Shown here: in pieces, positions 26,524 through 35,389 of the stretch | Position numbering within the stretch: position 1 is the first letter of the stretch | Layout: each line of letters begins with the position of its first letter | Assembly: GCF_900105925.1 (NCBI RefSeq) | Contig: NZ_LT629791.1 | Coordinates: forward strand, 5,612,001 to 5,676,000 | Source of the DNA: Jiangella alkaliphila | GTDB taxonomy: Bacteria; Actinomycetota; Actinomycetes; Jiangellales; Jiangellaceae | Reading direction: 5' to 3' | DNA length: 64,000 nucleotides | The notes under the pieces: generated by a model | Seen by the model: only the letters and a program-made list of their open reading frames with translations | Database searches by the model: none | Told to the model about the DNA's origin: nothing | Translations under genes and position numbers: made by a program

Positions 26524-26963
26524 TCAGGCGCCCTGACGCTCGGGGCGATCGATACCCAGCGGCAATGCCAGATGCACCGAGCGCGCGGGGTCGAGGTGGT
26601 CGGGCCGGTCATGCCAGGTCACTCTGATCCTCGTGACGCGCGCCTGCAGCGGCTGGATCAGCAGATAGCGCTCGGCGTGGCCGGCCGGGAACTCGTCGAG
26701 CGCCGAGGTGCCCTCGTGTTGACGAGGTCTCCCACATCGACGCGGACGCCGTAGGCCGCCGCAGCGCCGACGTTGCGCAGGACATAGCGGTGCCGGCTGA
26801 CGTGATCGAGCCGGAACCAGGCTCCCGTCCATACGCGGCCCATGACACTCAGCGTCGTCCGGGCCGACCGGTTGACGACGGCCACCGCTCGGCGCGCGTA
26901 CCAGACCGCCCAGATCGCCAGTAGCAACGAGATGACGGCGGCCGCGGAGAACACGACCTCCAT
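26524..26963 (-). pseudogene. Small membrane protein with a frameshift
   Basis: From ATG 26963 the frame reads MEVVFSAAAVISLLLAIWAV (one membrane helix), then WTGAWFRLDHVSRHRYVLRN and VRVDVGDLVN. Near 26720 coding continues in another frame as GTSALDEFPAGHAERYLLI and VTWHDRPDHLDPARSVHLAL to a TGA at 26524. The 440 nt are one base short of 147 codons, so one base is missing near 26720. The topology is a membrane anchor plus a small beta domain outside. No function is known. A sequencing error is possible. Confidence 0.6.
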
Positions 26964-27115
26964 GCATCGAATGTAGCTCTGCGTGAGCCTGTGCCGTCGA
27001 ACCGGCTGAACACGTCGGAGCACTCCGCCCACGCAACGCGCACTGCGGTCGCTGGGAGCCTGCCTCGCGATGGGGGCGCCCGAATCCCTTGGGGCGTTTC
27101 TCCCGTACTACCGGC

Positions 27116-28528
27116 ATGGTCATGCTGTTTCCGGGGCCGGTGCTGGAGGCGCTGCGCGCCGCGCCCGGTCGAGCGGCGTTCGAGGTGGGCCGCCGCACGG
27201 TGACGTACGGTGAGCTGCTCGCCATGGTGCGGCAGCTGACCGGCGCGCTGCAGCGAGCCGGGGTGTCCAGAGGGACGGGCGTCGGTCTGGTGCTGTCGCT
27301 GTCGCCTGAGGCGTACGCCGCGCACCTGGCGGCGCACGCGCTGGGGTGTCGCGTGGCAGCGGCACGACTGGGGTGGAGTCCGCGGCAGCTCGCGCGAGCG
27401 CTGGACCTGGTCGACGTCGTCGTCACCGACCAGCTCGTGGATCGGCCGGCCCTCGCTCTGGGTGAGCTGCTCGCCGGCGCCGGGTCCGCAGCCGAGGCCG
27501 TGCCGATCCCGGAACTCGCCCGGCCGGACGACGTCGCCCGCCTCACCTTCACCAGCGGCACCTCCGGCGCGCCGAAGGCGTGCGCACACACGTACCGTGC
27601 GATCAGCCTCGCCCATCAGCGCGACCATTGGGCGCCGGCTCTGGCTCGGCTGATGACGGGCTTCCAGCGGTGCCTCATCTCCGAGAACCTCGCCGGTCCG
27701 GTCATGTTCACCTATCTCGGACGCACGCTCGTGGGCGGCGGCACCGTGGTGCTTCCCGACGGGCTCGAGGTTCCGCAGGCCATCGAGCGGTACGGCGTCA
27801 CCGCCGCCCTCATGCCGCCGGCCCGGCTGCATCAGATGCTGGGCGCCTCCGCCGATCTCCGCAGCCTGCGTGCCGTCGTGATCGGCGGGTCGCCGGCGGG
27901 ACCGCACATCCTGGGGGCGGCGACCCGGCGACTCGGCCCGATCGTGTGGCAGGGCTACGGGCAGGGAGAAGCCGGCGTCATCTCGATGCTCACCCCCAAG
28001 GACATCATCACCGGGCACGACGACACGGTCGGGCGGCCGCTGCCGGCGGTGCAGGTGGCGGAGCGGGACGGCGAGATCTACGTGCGGAGCCCGCACCTGA
28101 TGACCGGCTACTGGAACGACCCGGAGCAGACCCGCGAGGTGCTGCACGACGGCTGGTTGCGCACCCGGGATCTCGGCTACCTCGACGACGAGGGCTACCT
28201 CCGGCTGACCGGCCGGGCCCGCGACGTGATCATGGTCAACGCGGAGGTGTGCTACGCGGGCGCGATCGAGCGGGTCCTGGCCGAACACCCACTGGTCGCC
28301 CAGGCGTACGTCGTCGGCGCGCCCGATCAGGAGACGGGCGAAGCGGTCCACGCGTTCGTCGTGCCCGCCGGCGGCTCCGCACCGGACGCCGAGGCGCTCC
28401 GGGCGTTGGTGCGCGAACGTCTGAGTGCCAACAGCGTGCCCGCGACGGTGAAGGTCATCACCGAGGTGCCGCTCAGCCCGGGCGGCAAGCCGGACAAGAA
28501 CGCGCTCCTCAGGACCGTGACTCGCTGA
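27116..28528 (+). CDS. AMP-forming acyl-CoA/carboxylate ligase
   Basis: A 470-residue member of the ANL superfamily that activates a carboxylate as acyl-AMP and loads CoA or a carrier thiol. Motifs: P-loop LTFTSGTSGAPKACAH, WQGYGQGEAGVIS, and the hinge DLGYLDDEGYLRLTGRARDV followed by PLSPGGKPDKNALL with the catalytic Lys. It is shorter than typical fatty-acyl-CoA synthetases, mostly at the N-terminus. ATG 27116 is preferred; 27122 is an alternative. It converges with the sulfotransferase gene, overlapping it by 20 bases, and is probably part of the pathway encoded at 28.5-34 kb. Confidence 0.88.
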   Translation: MVMLFPGPVLEALRAAPGRAAFEVGRRTVTYGELLAMVRQLTGALQRAGVSRGTGVGLVLSLSPEAYAAHLAAHALGCRVAAARLGWSPRQLARALDLVDVVVTDQLVDRPALALGELLAGAGSAAEAVPIPELARPDDVARLTFTSGTSGAPKACAHTYRAISLAHQRDHWAPALARLMTGFQRCLISENLAGPVMFTYLGRTLVGGGTVVLPDGLEVPQAIERYGVTAALMPPARLHQMLGASADLRSLRAVVIGGSPAGPHILGAATRRLGPIVWQGYGQGEAGVISMLTPKDIITGHDDTVGRPLPAVQVAERDGEIYVRSPHLMTGYWNDPEQTREVLHDGWLRTRDLGYLDDEGYLRLTGRARDVIMVNAEVCYAGAIERVLAEHPLVAQAYVVGAPDQETGEAVHAFVVPAGGSAPDAEALRALVRERLSANSVPATVKVITEVPLSPGGKPDKNALLRTVTR

Positions 28529-29171
28529 CCCGTGCATCGACCCGGGCCCAGAACCTCTCGGGGTCGTTGAGGTGCGGGTACGGCTCGTCGGGCACGGGCA
28601 CGCCGAGGAACTCGCACAGCGGTGCCCACCCGGCCCCGGGCGTGACGACGAGGAGCCGGTCGGGGTGCACGTCGCGGATCACGGCGGCGTTGTGCTGCTC
28701 GTACACGTGGATGGCGTACTCGCGGTCGGCGAACCGGCCGCCGAAGAAGCCGTCCCAGATCATCCGGCGGTGGAAGGCGGTGAAGACGTCCAGGCCGCGG
28801 ACGACCCGCCGGGCCTCGGCGACGCGGTCGTCCGCCGGGCCGTCGCCGAACATCCGGTAGATCGTCTTGCTCACGCTGTCGTACCAGCCGTCGGCGTCGC
28901 GCACGGTGAGGATGATCCGCGCGTCCGGGTAGGCGTCCGCGAGCTGACGCCAGAACGCCGCGCCGGGCCAGTCGACGGTGGAGGTGTATCCCGCTAGGAC
29001 CGCGTTCCAGTCGACGCGGTCACCCGCCGCCGCGGCGTCCCACAGAGATAACCGGTCCGGATGGTCGAGCACGTGCCGGCCGTGGAAGCACGGTCCGAAT
29101 CCGAGCCGCTCGAGGGCGGCCTTGAGCGAGAGCGTGCCCGTGCGTCCGACACCGACTCCGATGACCTTCAT
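28509..29171 (-). CDS. Sulfotransferase (Sulfotransfer_4 family)
   Basis: A 220-residue PAPS-dependent sulfotransferase: the phosphosulfate loop IGVGVGRTGTLSLKAALERL is at the N-terminus, PDARIILTVRDADGWYDSVS carries the 3'-phosphate Arg/Ser, and the C-terminus has LLVVTPGAGWAPLCEFLGVP. This family is common in actinomycetes and fungi with mostly unknown acceptors. Its ATG overlaps the stop of the FMN oxidase gene (ATGA at 29168-29171), so it is the third gene of a coupled operon. It suggests the pathway product is sulfated. Some members may instead be kinases or inactive. Confidence 0.85.
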   Translation of the reverse strand: MKVIGVGVGRTGTLSLKAALERLGFGPCFHGRHVLDHPDRLSLWDAAAAGDRVDWNAVLAGYTSTVDWPGAAFWRQLADAYPDARIILTVRDADGWYDSVSKTIYRMFGDGPADDRVAEARRVVRGLDVFTAFHRRMIWDGFFGGRFADREYAIHVYEQHNAAVIRDVHPDRLLVVTPGAGWAPLCEFLGVPVPDEPYPHLNDPERFWARVDARVSESRS

Positions 29172-30250
29172 GGCACCACCTGGTCCCTGGTGACGTCGGC
29201 GGGTGCGCCCGCGCCGAGCAGCGTGACGGCGTTGGCCAGCTCGCCGCGCATCAGCTCGAGCAGCCGCCTGACGCCTGCCTCCCCGGCGACCGCCAGCGCC
29301 CAGAGCACCGGGCGCCCGACGGCCACCGCCTGCGCGCCCAGCGCCAGGGCCTTCGCGACGTCGGTGCCGCGCCGCACGCCGCCGTCGAGCAGCAGCGGCA
29401 CCCGGCCCGCGACCGCGTCCGCGATGAGCGGCAGCCGGTCCAGCGAAGCCGGCGTGGTGTCGAGCTGCCGACCGCCGTGATTGGACACGATGATGCCGTC
29501 CGCACCGTGCTCCACCGCGAGCCGCGCGTCGGCGTCGTGCAGCACGCCCTTGAGGAGGATCGGCAGCGACGTGGTCCGGCGCAGCCAGTCGAGGTGCCGC
29601 CAGCTGATCTCGGGCGAGAGGACGACGTCGCGCACGTGCCCGTCGCCGCCCATGTTGGCGCAGCGCATACCCGGCGGCAGGTCGTGGAAGTCGTTGCGGT
29701 CGCCCCGCTCGTTGCGGCCGAGAGCGGGCGAGTCCACCGTCACGACGAGTGCACCGCAGCCGGCCGCCTCCGCGCGCCGCACCAGCGACTCGGTGAACGC
29801 GAGGTCCGGCTGGACGTAGAGCTGGAGCCAGAGCTTCGCGCCCGTGGCCGCGATGTCCTCCACGGTGACCGTGGACAGCATCGCCGCGATCATGATCACG
29901 CCGGCTGCCGCGGCCGCGCGCCCCGTCGCCACCTCCGCCTCGGGCCAGGCCAGCCGGTGGAACGCGGTGGGCGCGATCAGGACCGGCATCGACGCCGGCT
30001 GCCCGAGGAGCGTCGTCTCCAGTGCCGGCGCACCCGGGCCGCGCAACACCCGTGGGATCAGCGCCCGCCGGCCGAACGCCGCCTCGTTGGCCGCGACCGT
30101 CACCTCGTCCTGCGCACCACTCGCGAAGTAGTCGTAGTGGACGCGGTTCAGCCGGTCCCGGGCGGCCGCTTCGAAGTCGCGGACGTTCACGATGTCATCC
30201 AGGGCCTCGGACGTCGACGCCGCCGTCAGGTCGACGGCGCCCCCGTTCAC
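29168..30250 (-). CDS. FMN-dependent alpha-hydroxy-acid oxidase/dehydrogenase
   Basis: A 360-residue (beta/alpha)8 flavoenzyme of the glycolate oxidase/lactate dehydrogenase family. Catalytic Tyr lies in HYDYFASGAQDEVTVAANEA, the FMN loop in PVLIAPTAFHRLAWPEAE, and the signature IIVSNHGGRQLDTTPASLDR contains the base His and substrate Arg. DGGVRRGTDVAKALALGA binds the phosphate. It oxidises a 2-hydroxy acid to the 2-oxo acid. The GTG start overlaps the FAD monooxygenase stop. It may act on the pathway intermediate rather than on glycolate or lactate. Confidence 0.9.
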   Translation of the reverse strand: MNGGAVDLTAASTSEALDDIVNVRDFEAAARDRLNRVHYDYFASGAQDEVTVAANEAAFGRRALIPRVLRGPGAPALETTLLGQPASMPVLIAPTAFHRLAWPEAEVATGRAAAAAGVIMIAAMLSTVTVEDIAATGAKLWLQLYVQPDLAFTESLVRRAEAAGCGALVVTVDSPALGRNERGDRNDFHDLPPGMRCANMGGDGHVRDVVLSPEISWRHLDWLRRTTSLPILLKGVLHDADARLAVEHGADGIIVSNHGGRQLDTTPASLDRLPLIADAVAGRVPLLLDGGVRRGTDVAKALALGAQAVAVGRPVLWALAVAGEAGVRRLLELMRGELANAVTLLGAGAPADVTRDQVVP

Positions 30251-31755
30251 AGCCAGTCCTTGATGAATGCGCGCAGCGGCTGCCGATACACCTGCTCGTC
30301 GGTCCAGTCGTTGCAGATGTCCTCCGGCAGCCGGTAGGTCGCGACGACCTCGCCGGCCCTGCGGCGCCGGACCACCGGGTGGAGGTAGCGGTCGTCGTGC
30401 GACCGGTCCGCCTCCCACTCCCGGCCGGCCCGCACGTCGAACGGGTCGATGGCGTCGTGGCCCGCGCCGTACTCGAGACTGACGGTGAAGCAGTCGGCGA
30501 ACGGCACGTAGGCCAGCGGCAGCTCCTCGACGTACCGCCCATCGGGTGTGAAGGCGTCGCAGAGAAAGCCGAACTGCTGGAACAGCGCGGAGGTGCGGTT
30601 GATGCGCTCGAGCACGGCGTCGGCGAGGTCGTCCGCGGCGACCGTGCGATGCGGCCACTCGACGCCGTGGTATTTCTGCTCCAGCATCCGGACGAGCGCG
30701 CGGATGCCGTACCGGAAGCCGTGGATGAACGCGCTCGTGTACCTCTTGAAGTCGCGTGACTGCGTGAGCGTCCCGGCGAAGTACAGGCCGGGCACGTTCA
30801 CCGACTCCCACTCGGGCGTGAGCGCGGGAAACCGGTCGTCGATGGTCAGCTCGGGGCGGCAGCCGGTGGCGAAGACGGACGAGTCCATCCGGAACCCCGT
30901 GCAGGTGATGACCCGGTCGTAGGCGAGTTGGACCACCTTGTCCCTGCGGGCGTACGAGAACGTGACGACGTACTCGTCAGCACCGCGCTCGATCCGCAGG
31001 ATGTCACCGTCGAGCACCATGTTCTGCGTCTTCAGCTGGTACGTGTCGAGGAAGTTGTTGTTCACGGCACGCAGGTGACCGATGAAGTGGGTGCGCCAGG
31101 CGAAGTTGATCGCCCGAGGACCCGCGACATGGATGACCGCCGCCCGCTCCGTCAGGTGGTCGGCGGTCTCGAACGCGGAGTTGCCCTTGCCGATGATGAA
31201 CACGCGCTGGTCGGTGAAGTCGTCCGGGTCGACGGACACGTCCGCGTAGCGCTCGGTGGTCTCGATGCCCGGGATTGGCGGAACGTTCGCCGCACCGAAC
31301 CCGGTGGCGACGATGACCCGCCTGGCATGGATCGTGTCGCCGTTCTCGCAGCCGAGCTCGAACCACCCGCTCTCCCCGTCCCGCCTGTCGACCCGGCCGA
31401 CCCGGCAGTCGTAGCGGATGTCGAGGCCCCGCGCGAAGTCGGCCAGGTAGCTCAGGTAGTCGCCGGCGTCCGGGAAGTAGCGGTCGGTGTAGCGGGTGAA
31501 CCGCAGCGCCGGATCGTCGCAGAGCAGCGAGTTCCAGTCGACCCGCAGGTCCTTCTCGGGGTCGTGCCAGCCCGTGTGCGGCTTGTTGATCGAGATCATC
31601 CGCCGGTGGCGCGGAAAGGTGCGGAAGAACGTGCCAGGCGTCGGACCGCTCTCCAGGACGACGTAGTCACGCCCGGCCTTGCCGAGGAAGTACGCCACCT
31701 GCAGGCCGGCCGGGCCCGCGCCGATCACTGCGTAGTCGACTGCTGCAGACGCCAC
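30247..31755 (-). CDS. FAD-dependent monooxygenase resembling FOXRED2/ERFAD
   Basis: A 502-residue flavoprotein. FAD loop IGAGPAGLQVAYFLGKAGRD, NAD(P)H loop FIIGKGNSAFETADHL, and distinctive PRHRRMISINKPHTG, RVDWNSLLCDDPALRFTRY and RYFPDAGDYLSYLADFARG. From memory these segments match vertebrate FOXRED2 (ERFAD), an ER lumen flavoprotein in protein degradation, more closely than ordinary FMOs. The bacterial protein lacks an ER signal and has its own C-terminal 100 residues. GTG 31755 is chosen; TTG 31782 is an alternative. First gene of the leftward operon, divergent from the P450-like gene. Substrate unknown. Confidence 0.82.
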   Translation of the reverse strand: MASAAVDYAVIGAGPAGLQVAYFLGKAGRDYVVLESGPTPGTFFRTFPRHRRMISINKPHTGWHDPEKDLRVDWNSLLCDDPALRFTRYTDRYFPDAGDYLSYLADFARGLDIRYDCRVGRVDRRDGESGWFELGCENGDTIHARRVIVATGFGAANVPPIPGIETTERYADVSVDPDDFTDQRVFIIGKGNSAFETADHLTERAAVIHVAGPRAINFAWRTHFIGHLRAVNNNFLDTYQLKTQNMVLDGDILRIERGADEYVVTFSYARRDKVVQLAYDRVITCTGFRMDSSVFATGCRPELTIDDRFPALTPEWESVNVPGLYFAGTLTQSRDFKRYTSAFIHGFRYGIRALVRMLEQKYHGVEWPHRTVAADDLADAVLERINRTSALFQQFGFLCDAFTPDGRYVEELPLAYVPFADCFTVSLEYGAGHDAIDPFDVRAGREWEADRSHDDRYLHPVVRRRRAGEVVATYRLPEDICNDWTDEQVYRQPLRAFIKDWL

Positions 31756-31831
31756 GACCCGTACTACGCGAATCTCGACCAAATGGATTGCGGCGAAATC
31801 CCTACGCCGCGGTCGGCCCGTACAACGGACC
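31756..31831. promoter_or_regulatory. Divergent promoter region of the 28.5-34 kb cluster
   Basis: Seventy-six bases separate the GTG starts of the FAD monooxygenase (leftward) and the P450-like gene (rightward). Two coupled operons must start here. The stretch is AT-richer than its surroundings around AATGGATTG. No repeat or recognisable operator is seen, and no regulator gene is adjacent. Confidence 0.5.
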
Positions 31832-33109
31832 GTGAACGGTGTCCTGGTCACGGTGGTCGCACTGGTCGCGGTGGCGAGCCTGCCCTACTGGCTGCCACAC
31901 CTGGTGGTCGCGCTGCGGATGTGGGTGTTCGCTCGCATCAACGGTCCGGACGGGATCCAGGTCCCGGGCGAGCTCATCGACGAGTCCCGCTTCCTGGAGA
32001 TCTACTCACATCCGGCGGTCAACGGACGCAGTCACGGGGCCGGGCTGTCCGACCTGTTCTGGTACTGGCTGTCCCCCGGCGCCGAGGTGCACCAGGAGCA
32101 CCTGGAGCCGGGGCCGGTCTACGACGAGGTGGCGCACTGCACCCGGCGCATCCTCACCATGCCGACCGCCGAGGCGGACCGGCTGGCGGTGCAGAGCCTG
32201 CACGCCACGCTGCACACCACCCTGGGCGCACCGGCGCGGTCACAGGTCGTGCGGCTGCGCGACCTGGTCATGCCGGTGTGGGCGGAGTTCTACCACCGTG
32301 TGGTGTTCCAGCGGCCGTGCACGGACGACGTCCGCGCACTGATCGTCGGCAACGCCGACGACGTCATCACCGCCCTCAAGTGCACCGGCCTCCGGCACCT
32401 GGACCGCCGGCTCCGGCTGACGGCACACCTGGAGCGGGTGCTCGACGACGTGCCGCACGAGCTGCCGTCGTCGCTGCAGCCGAGAGAGCAGGCGTTCTAC
32501 CTGCAGGGCACGTTCTTCAACACCGCCGTCGTGCAGAGCTCGGAGGCGACGGCACACCTGCTCATGGCGCTGGCGGCCGACGACGCCCTGCAGCGAGCCG
32601 CCTCGGACGAGGCGCTGCTCGACCACGCGTTCGAGCAGACGCTGCGCCGGTACCCGCTGTTCGGCGTGGCGCACCGCATCACGACGGCCGACGTCGAGCT
32701 GTCATCGGACCGGACGCTCCCCGCCGGCTCCGTCCTGTGCTTCGACTATCCGGAGTTCCACCGTTCGGGCGGGTACATCCCCTTCGGCGTGGCCGCCAAC
32801 CGCCCCTGCCCCGCCTGGCACCTCGCCCCCGTCACCGTCAAGGCGGTGACCCGCGAGCTCCTCCGCGACCACACGCTCGCGACGACCGCGGCGCACACGC
32901 GCGCACTGCCCAACCGCGGTCCCTGCCTGATGGCCCCGCGCGGCACCTCCGTCCCGCTACGTGCCCCGAGGCTCGCGCTCATGCGAGTCCGCGACAGGTG
33001 GGAGGACGTATCGCGCAGCATCGTCCAACTCGTTCTCGGCACCTACATGGTGTGGGACGCGCGCCGCCTGCGCCTGTGCCAGAGGTACTTCGAAGGGATC
33101 AGGACATGA
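31832..33109 (+). CDS. Membrane-anchored cytochrome P450-like protein
   Basis: A 425-residue protein with an N-terminal hydrophobic helix (VLVTVVALVAVASLPYWLPH). The haem loop PFGVAANRPCPAWHLAP places Cys326 eight residues after Phe318, as in P450s, but Gly two after Cys is Ala. The K-helix reads FEQTLRRYPLFGVAHR: aligning on LRRYP puts Gln269 where the ExxR Glu should be. The I-helix segment VQSSEATAHLLM has an acid-Ala-Thr but not the usual AGxxT. So the fold is probably P450, with altered haem-site residues. GTG 31832 start; coupled by ATGA to the next gene. Confidence 0.72.
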   Translation: MNGVLVTVVALVAVASLPYWLPHLVVALRMWVFARINGPDGIQVPGELIDESRFLEIYSHPAVNGRSHGAGLSDLFWYWLSPGAEVHQEHLEPGPVYDEVAHCTRRILTMPTAEADRLAVQSLHATLHTTLGAPARSQVVRLRDLVMPVWAEFYHRVVFQRPCTDDVRALIVGNADDVITALKCTGLRHLDRRLRLTAHLERVLDDVPHELPSSLQPREQAFYLQGTFFNTAVVQSSEATAHLLMALAADDALQRAASDEALLDHAFEQTLRRYPLFGVAHRITTADVELSSDRTLPAGSVLCFDYPEFHRSGGYIPFGVAANRPCPAWHLAPVTVKAVTRELLRDHTLATTAAHTRALPNRGPCLMAPRGTSVPLRAPRLALMRVRDRWEDVSRSIVQLVLGTYMVWDARRLRLCQRYFEGIRT

Positions 33110-34056
33110 CCGAACAAGACACCGCAACCCAGCGACCCGTCGTCACCCCCGAGTCCCCGTCCGGCGTGCGACGCCCATGGCTGGTGGTCGTCGTCAGTGT
33201 GATCGCCGGATTCCTGCTCACCGTCGTATGGTCGGCCAGCTTCGTGGACGACACCATCGGCGCCAGCGTCGCCGACACCGTGCTGGGTCACGAAGCCGAG
33301 GACGCGCCGATCACCGGTGTCCTCTCCGGCATCGCGTTCGCCTTCGCGACGGGCATGGCGGGGACGTTCACCGCCTGCAACATCGCGGCGCTCAGCGCGG
33401 TCGCCCCGCTCGTCGGCTCGCGGCCGTCGCTGAGCGAGCGGCTGCGCGAAGTGCTCAAGCCGCTCGGGTGGCTCACGGTGGGCGTGCTGACCGTGTCCGG
33501 CGTGTACGGCTTCATCGTGGGGCTGGTCGGCACGAGCATGCCCCAGTTCTCCACCGCACAAGGAGGAGAAGGTCTCTCGCCGCGCAACATCCAGTCCATG
33601 GTGGCCTTCGGGATCATCGGCCTCGCCTTCCTCTACCTCGGCCTCGCCGCACTGCGCCTCGTCCCGGACCCACTGGAGCGGATCTCCCGACGGTTCCCAG
33701 GGGCCCGCATGCTCCTCATGGGCGCCCTCATCGGAGGCTTCCTCATCGGCCGGCCGTTCGGCCTGTTCCGCCAGCTCTTCCGCGACGCCGCCGAAAGCGG
33801 CAACCCGTTCTACGGCGCCGCGGCGTTCATGCTCCAGTCGCTCGGCAACATCGTCCTCATCGCCGTGCTGTTCGTGCTCCTCGCGCTGGTGACAGGCGGC
33901 CGAGCGGGCCGCTGGCTGATCGCCCGGCCGGCCCGGCTGGCCGTCATCACCGGCGCGTCGTTCATCGTCGTCGGCGTCTTCACCTTCCTCTACTGGGACG
34001 TCCGCATCCTCGCCCGCAACGACCTCATCTGGTACCCGACGGCCCCATGGTCGTGA
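33106..34056 (+). CDS. Polytopic membrane protein of the 27-34 kb cluster
   Basis: A 316-residue protein with seven or eight transmembrane segments. An N-terminal tail of about 25 polar residues is followed by WLVVVVSVIAGFLLTVVWSA and ATGMAGTFTACNIAALSAVA, a large loop containing FSTAQGGEGLSPRNIQSMVA, and FLIGRPFGLFRQLFRDAAES. The single Cys in TFTACNIAAL sits in a helix, loosely recalling CcdA/DsbD proteins, but no Cys-Pro pair exists. No family is recognised. ATGA coupling to the P450-like gene suggests an electron-transfer partner or an exporter. Confidence 0.75.
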   Translation: MTEQDTATQRPVVTPESPSGVRRPWLVVVVSVIAGFLLTVVWSASFVDDTIGASVADTVLGHEAEDAPITGVLSGIAFAFATGMAGTFTACNIAALSAVAPLVGSRPSLSERLREVLKPLGWLTVGVLTVSGVYGFIVGLVGTSMPQFSTAQGGEGLSPRNIQSMVAFGIIGLAFLYLGLAALRLVPDPLERISRRFPGARMLLMGALIGGFLIGRPFGLFRQLFRDAAESGNPFYGAAAFMLQSLGNIVLIAVLFVLLALVTGGRAGRWLIARPARLAVITGASFIVVGVFTFLYWDVRILARNDLIWYPTAPWS

Positions 34057-34153
34057 CCTTCGTCCACCGCCGGAACCCGTCATGCTGAGCGACGTCGATT
34101 CGATCCGGACCCCTTCGTCGCCCTGGGTCCATGCGCGATAGCCACCAGCCGCA

Positions 34154-34276
34154 TCAGGCTCGGCATCGGCGTGACCTCACCGGCACTGCACTCGGCCCGG
34201 CCGCCGCGGCCGGGTTCGCCAGCTGCTCGAGGAACGCAAGGCCCTCGGGTCCGATGTCCAGGGGCGGCGGCCTCAT
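34154..34276 (-). pseudogene. N-terminal remnant of a hydrolase-like gene
   Basis: Starting at ATG 34276, which overlaps the sigma factor stop in ATGA, 40 codons read MRPPPLDIGPEGLAFLEQLA and then PAAAAGPSAVPVRSRRCRA before TGA. The first 25 residues resemble the N-terminus of alpha/beta-hydrolase-type proteins that follow sigma genes. No continuation is found in other frames. It looks like a gene that has lost everything after its first 80 bases. Low certainty on identity. Confidence 0.4.
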
Positions 34277-35295
34277 CGCGTACTCCTCGTGCGCGTACTC
34301 GGGTAGCCGCCATTGGTGGCTGTGCGGTCGAACTCGTGGGGTAGCCCGAATGCCGGGAAGAGGGTGGCGTCGGCGAACCCGGTGATGCCGGCCACCGATC
34401 CGTCGCGCAGGTCCAGGACCATGACGCCGTACGCCGCGACGTCCCCGTCGTCGTCGGGTCCGTAGGCCGCCAGGGCGGTCTGTCCATTGGCGGCTGTGAC
34501 GATGAGCGGGATGAGGTCGAGGCGACCACCGGCCGGGACCGTGGACAGGAAGGCCATGATCTCGTCGGGGCCATGTAGCGCGAGCGGTTCCGGCGGCATG
34601 CGCAGCACAGCATCCTCGCTGAGCAGGGTGATGAGGCAGTCGATGTCGCGGCGCGACCAGGCGTCCAAGAACCGCTCCAGGACGGTGACGTCGGCCGGTG
34701 TCAGCTCGCGGCCGGCTCCCGGGCCAGCGCCACGCAGCCTCGTTCGTGCCCGTTGCAGGCCGCTGTTGACCGTGGCCACACTCGTGTCGAGAGCCTCGGC
34801 GATCTCGGCGCTGCTGAAGGCCAGGACGTCCTTCAAAATGACCGCTGCCCGCTGAGTCGCTGGCAGGAGTTGCAGGGCGGACACGAAGGCGAGTGTCACG
34901 CTCTCGCGCTGTTCGGCCTCGCGCGCCGGATCGAGGCTCGCGGCCGGCAGGGCGTCGAGGAGCCGGTCGGGGTACGGCTGCAGGTGAGCGAGGTCTTCCA
35001 CGAGCTGTGGCCGGCGTCCCGCGGCCCGGATCATCATCAGGCAGGTGGTGGTCGCGATCCGGTACAGCCAGTGCGAGAACGGCGCCCGCGCCTCGTAGCT
35101 CCCCAACGCTGACCAGGCGCGCAGCAGCGTCTCCTGCGTCGCCTCCTCGGCGTCATGGAAAGACCCCAGCATGCGGTAGCAGTGCAAGTGGATCCCGCCT
35201 CGGTGTGGTCCCACCAGTTCGGCGAAGGCATGTCCGTCGCCGTCACGCGCGGCAGCGAAGGACGTCGACTGGTCAGCTGGGACCACTGGTCTCAC
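34273..35295 (-). CDS. ECF sigma factor with SnoaL-like C-terminal domain (SigG-like)
   Basis: A 340-residue sigma factor. Region 2: HLHCYRMLGSFHDAEEATQE then TLLRAWSALGSYE; region 4: FSSAEIAEALDTSVATVNSG LQRARTRL. After residue 200 comes a SnoaL/NTF2-like domain (VLERFLDAWSRRDIDCLITL, LSEDAVLRMPPEPLALHGPD). This matches the SigG/SigX5 group, with regulation through the fused domain rather than an anti-sigma factor. Start GTG 35295. It is divergent from a free-standing SnoaL-like gene at 35390, a possible target or partner. Confidence 0.9.
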   Translation of the reverse strand: MRPVVPADQSTSFAAARDGDGHAFAELVGPHRGGIHLHCYRMLGSFHDAEEATQETLLRAWSALGSYEARAPFSHWLYRIATTTCLMMIRAAGRRPQLVEDLAHLQPYPDRLLDALPAASLDPAREAEQRESVTLAFVSALQLLPATQRAAVILKDVLAFSSAEIAEALDTSVATVNSGLQRARTRLRGAGPGAGRELTPADVTVLERFLDAWSRRDIDCLITLLSEDAVLRMPPEPLALHGPDEIMAFLSTVPAGGRLDLIPLIVTAANGQTALAAYGPDDDGDVAAYGVMVLDLRDGSVAGITGFADATLFPAFGLPHEFDRTATNGGYPSTRTRSTR

Positions 35296-35389
35296 CTCTC
35301 GGGGTGCAGCGGCGCGGGCGATGAATGTCGCGTCGTCGCGGCATCAAACGCGTCGTCCACACCACATCACTTGCTGAAGGAGCACTGTC

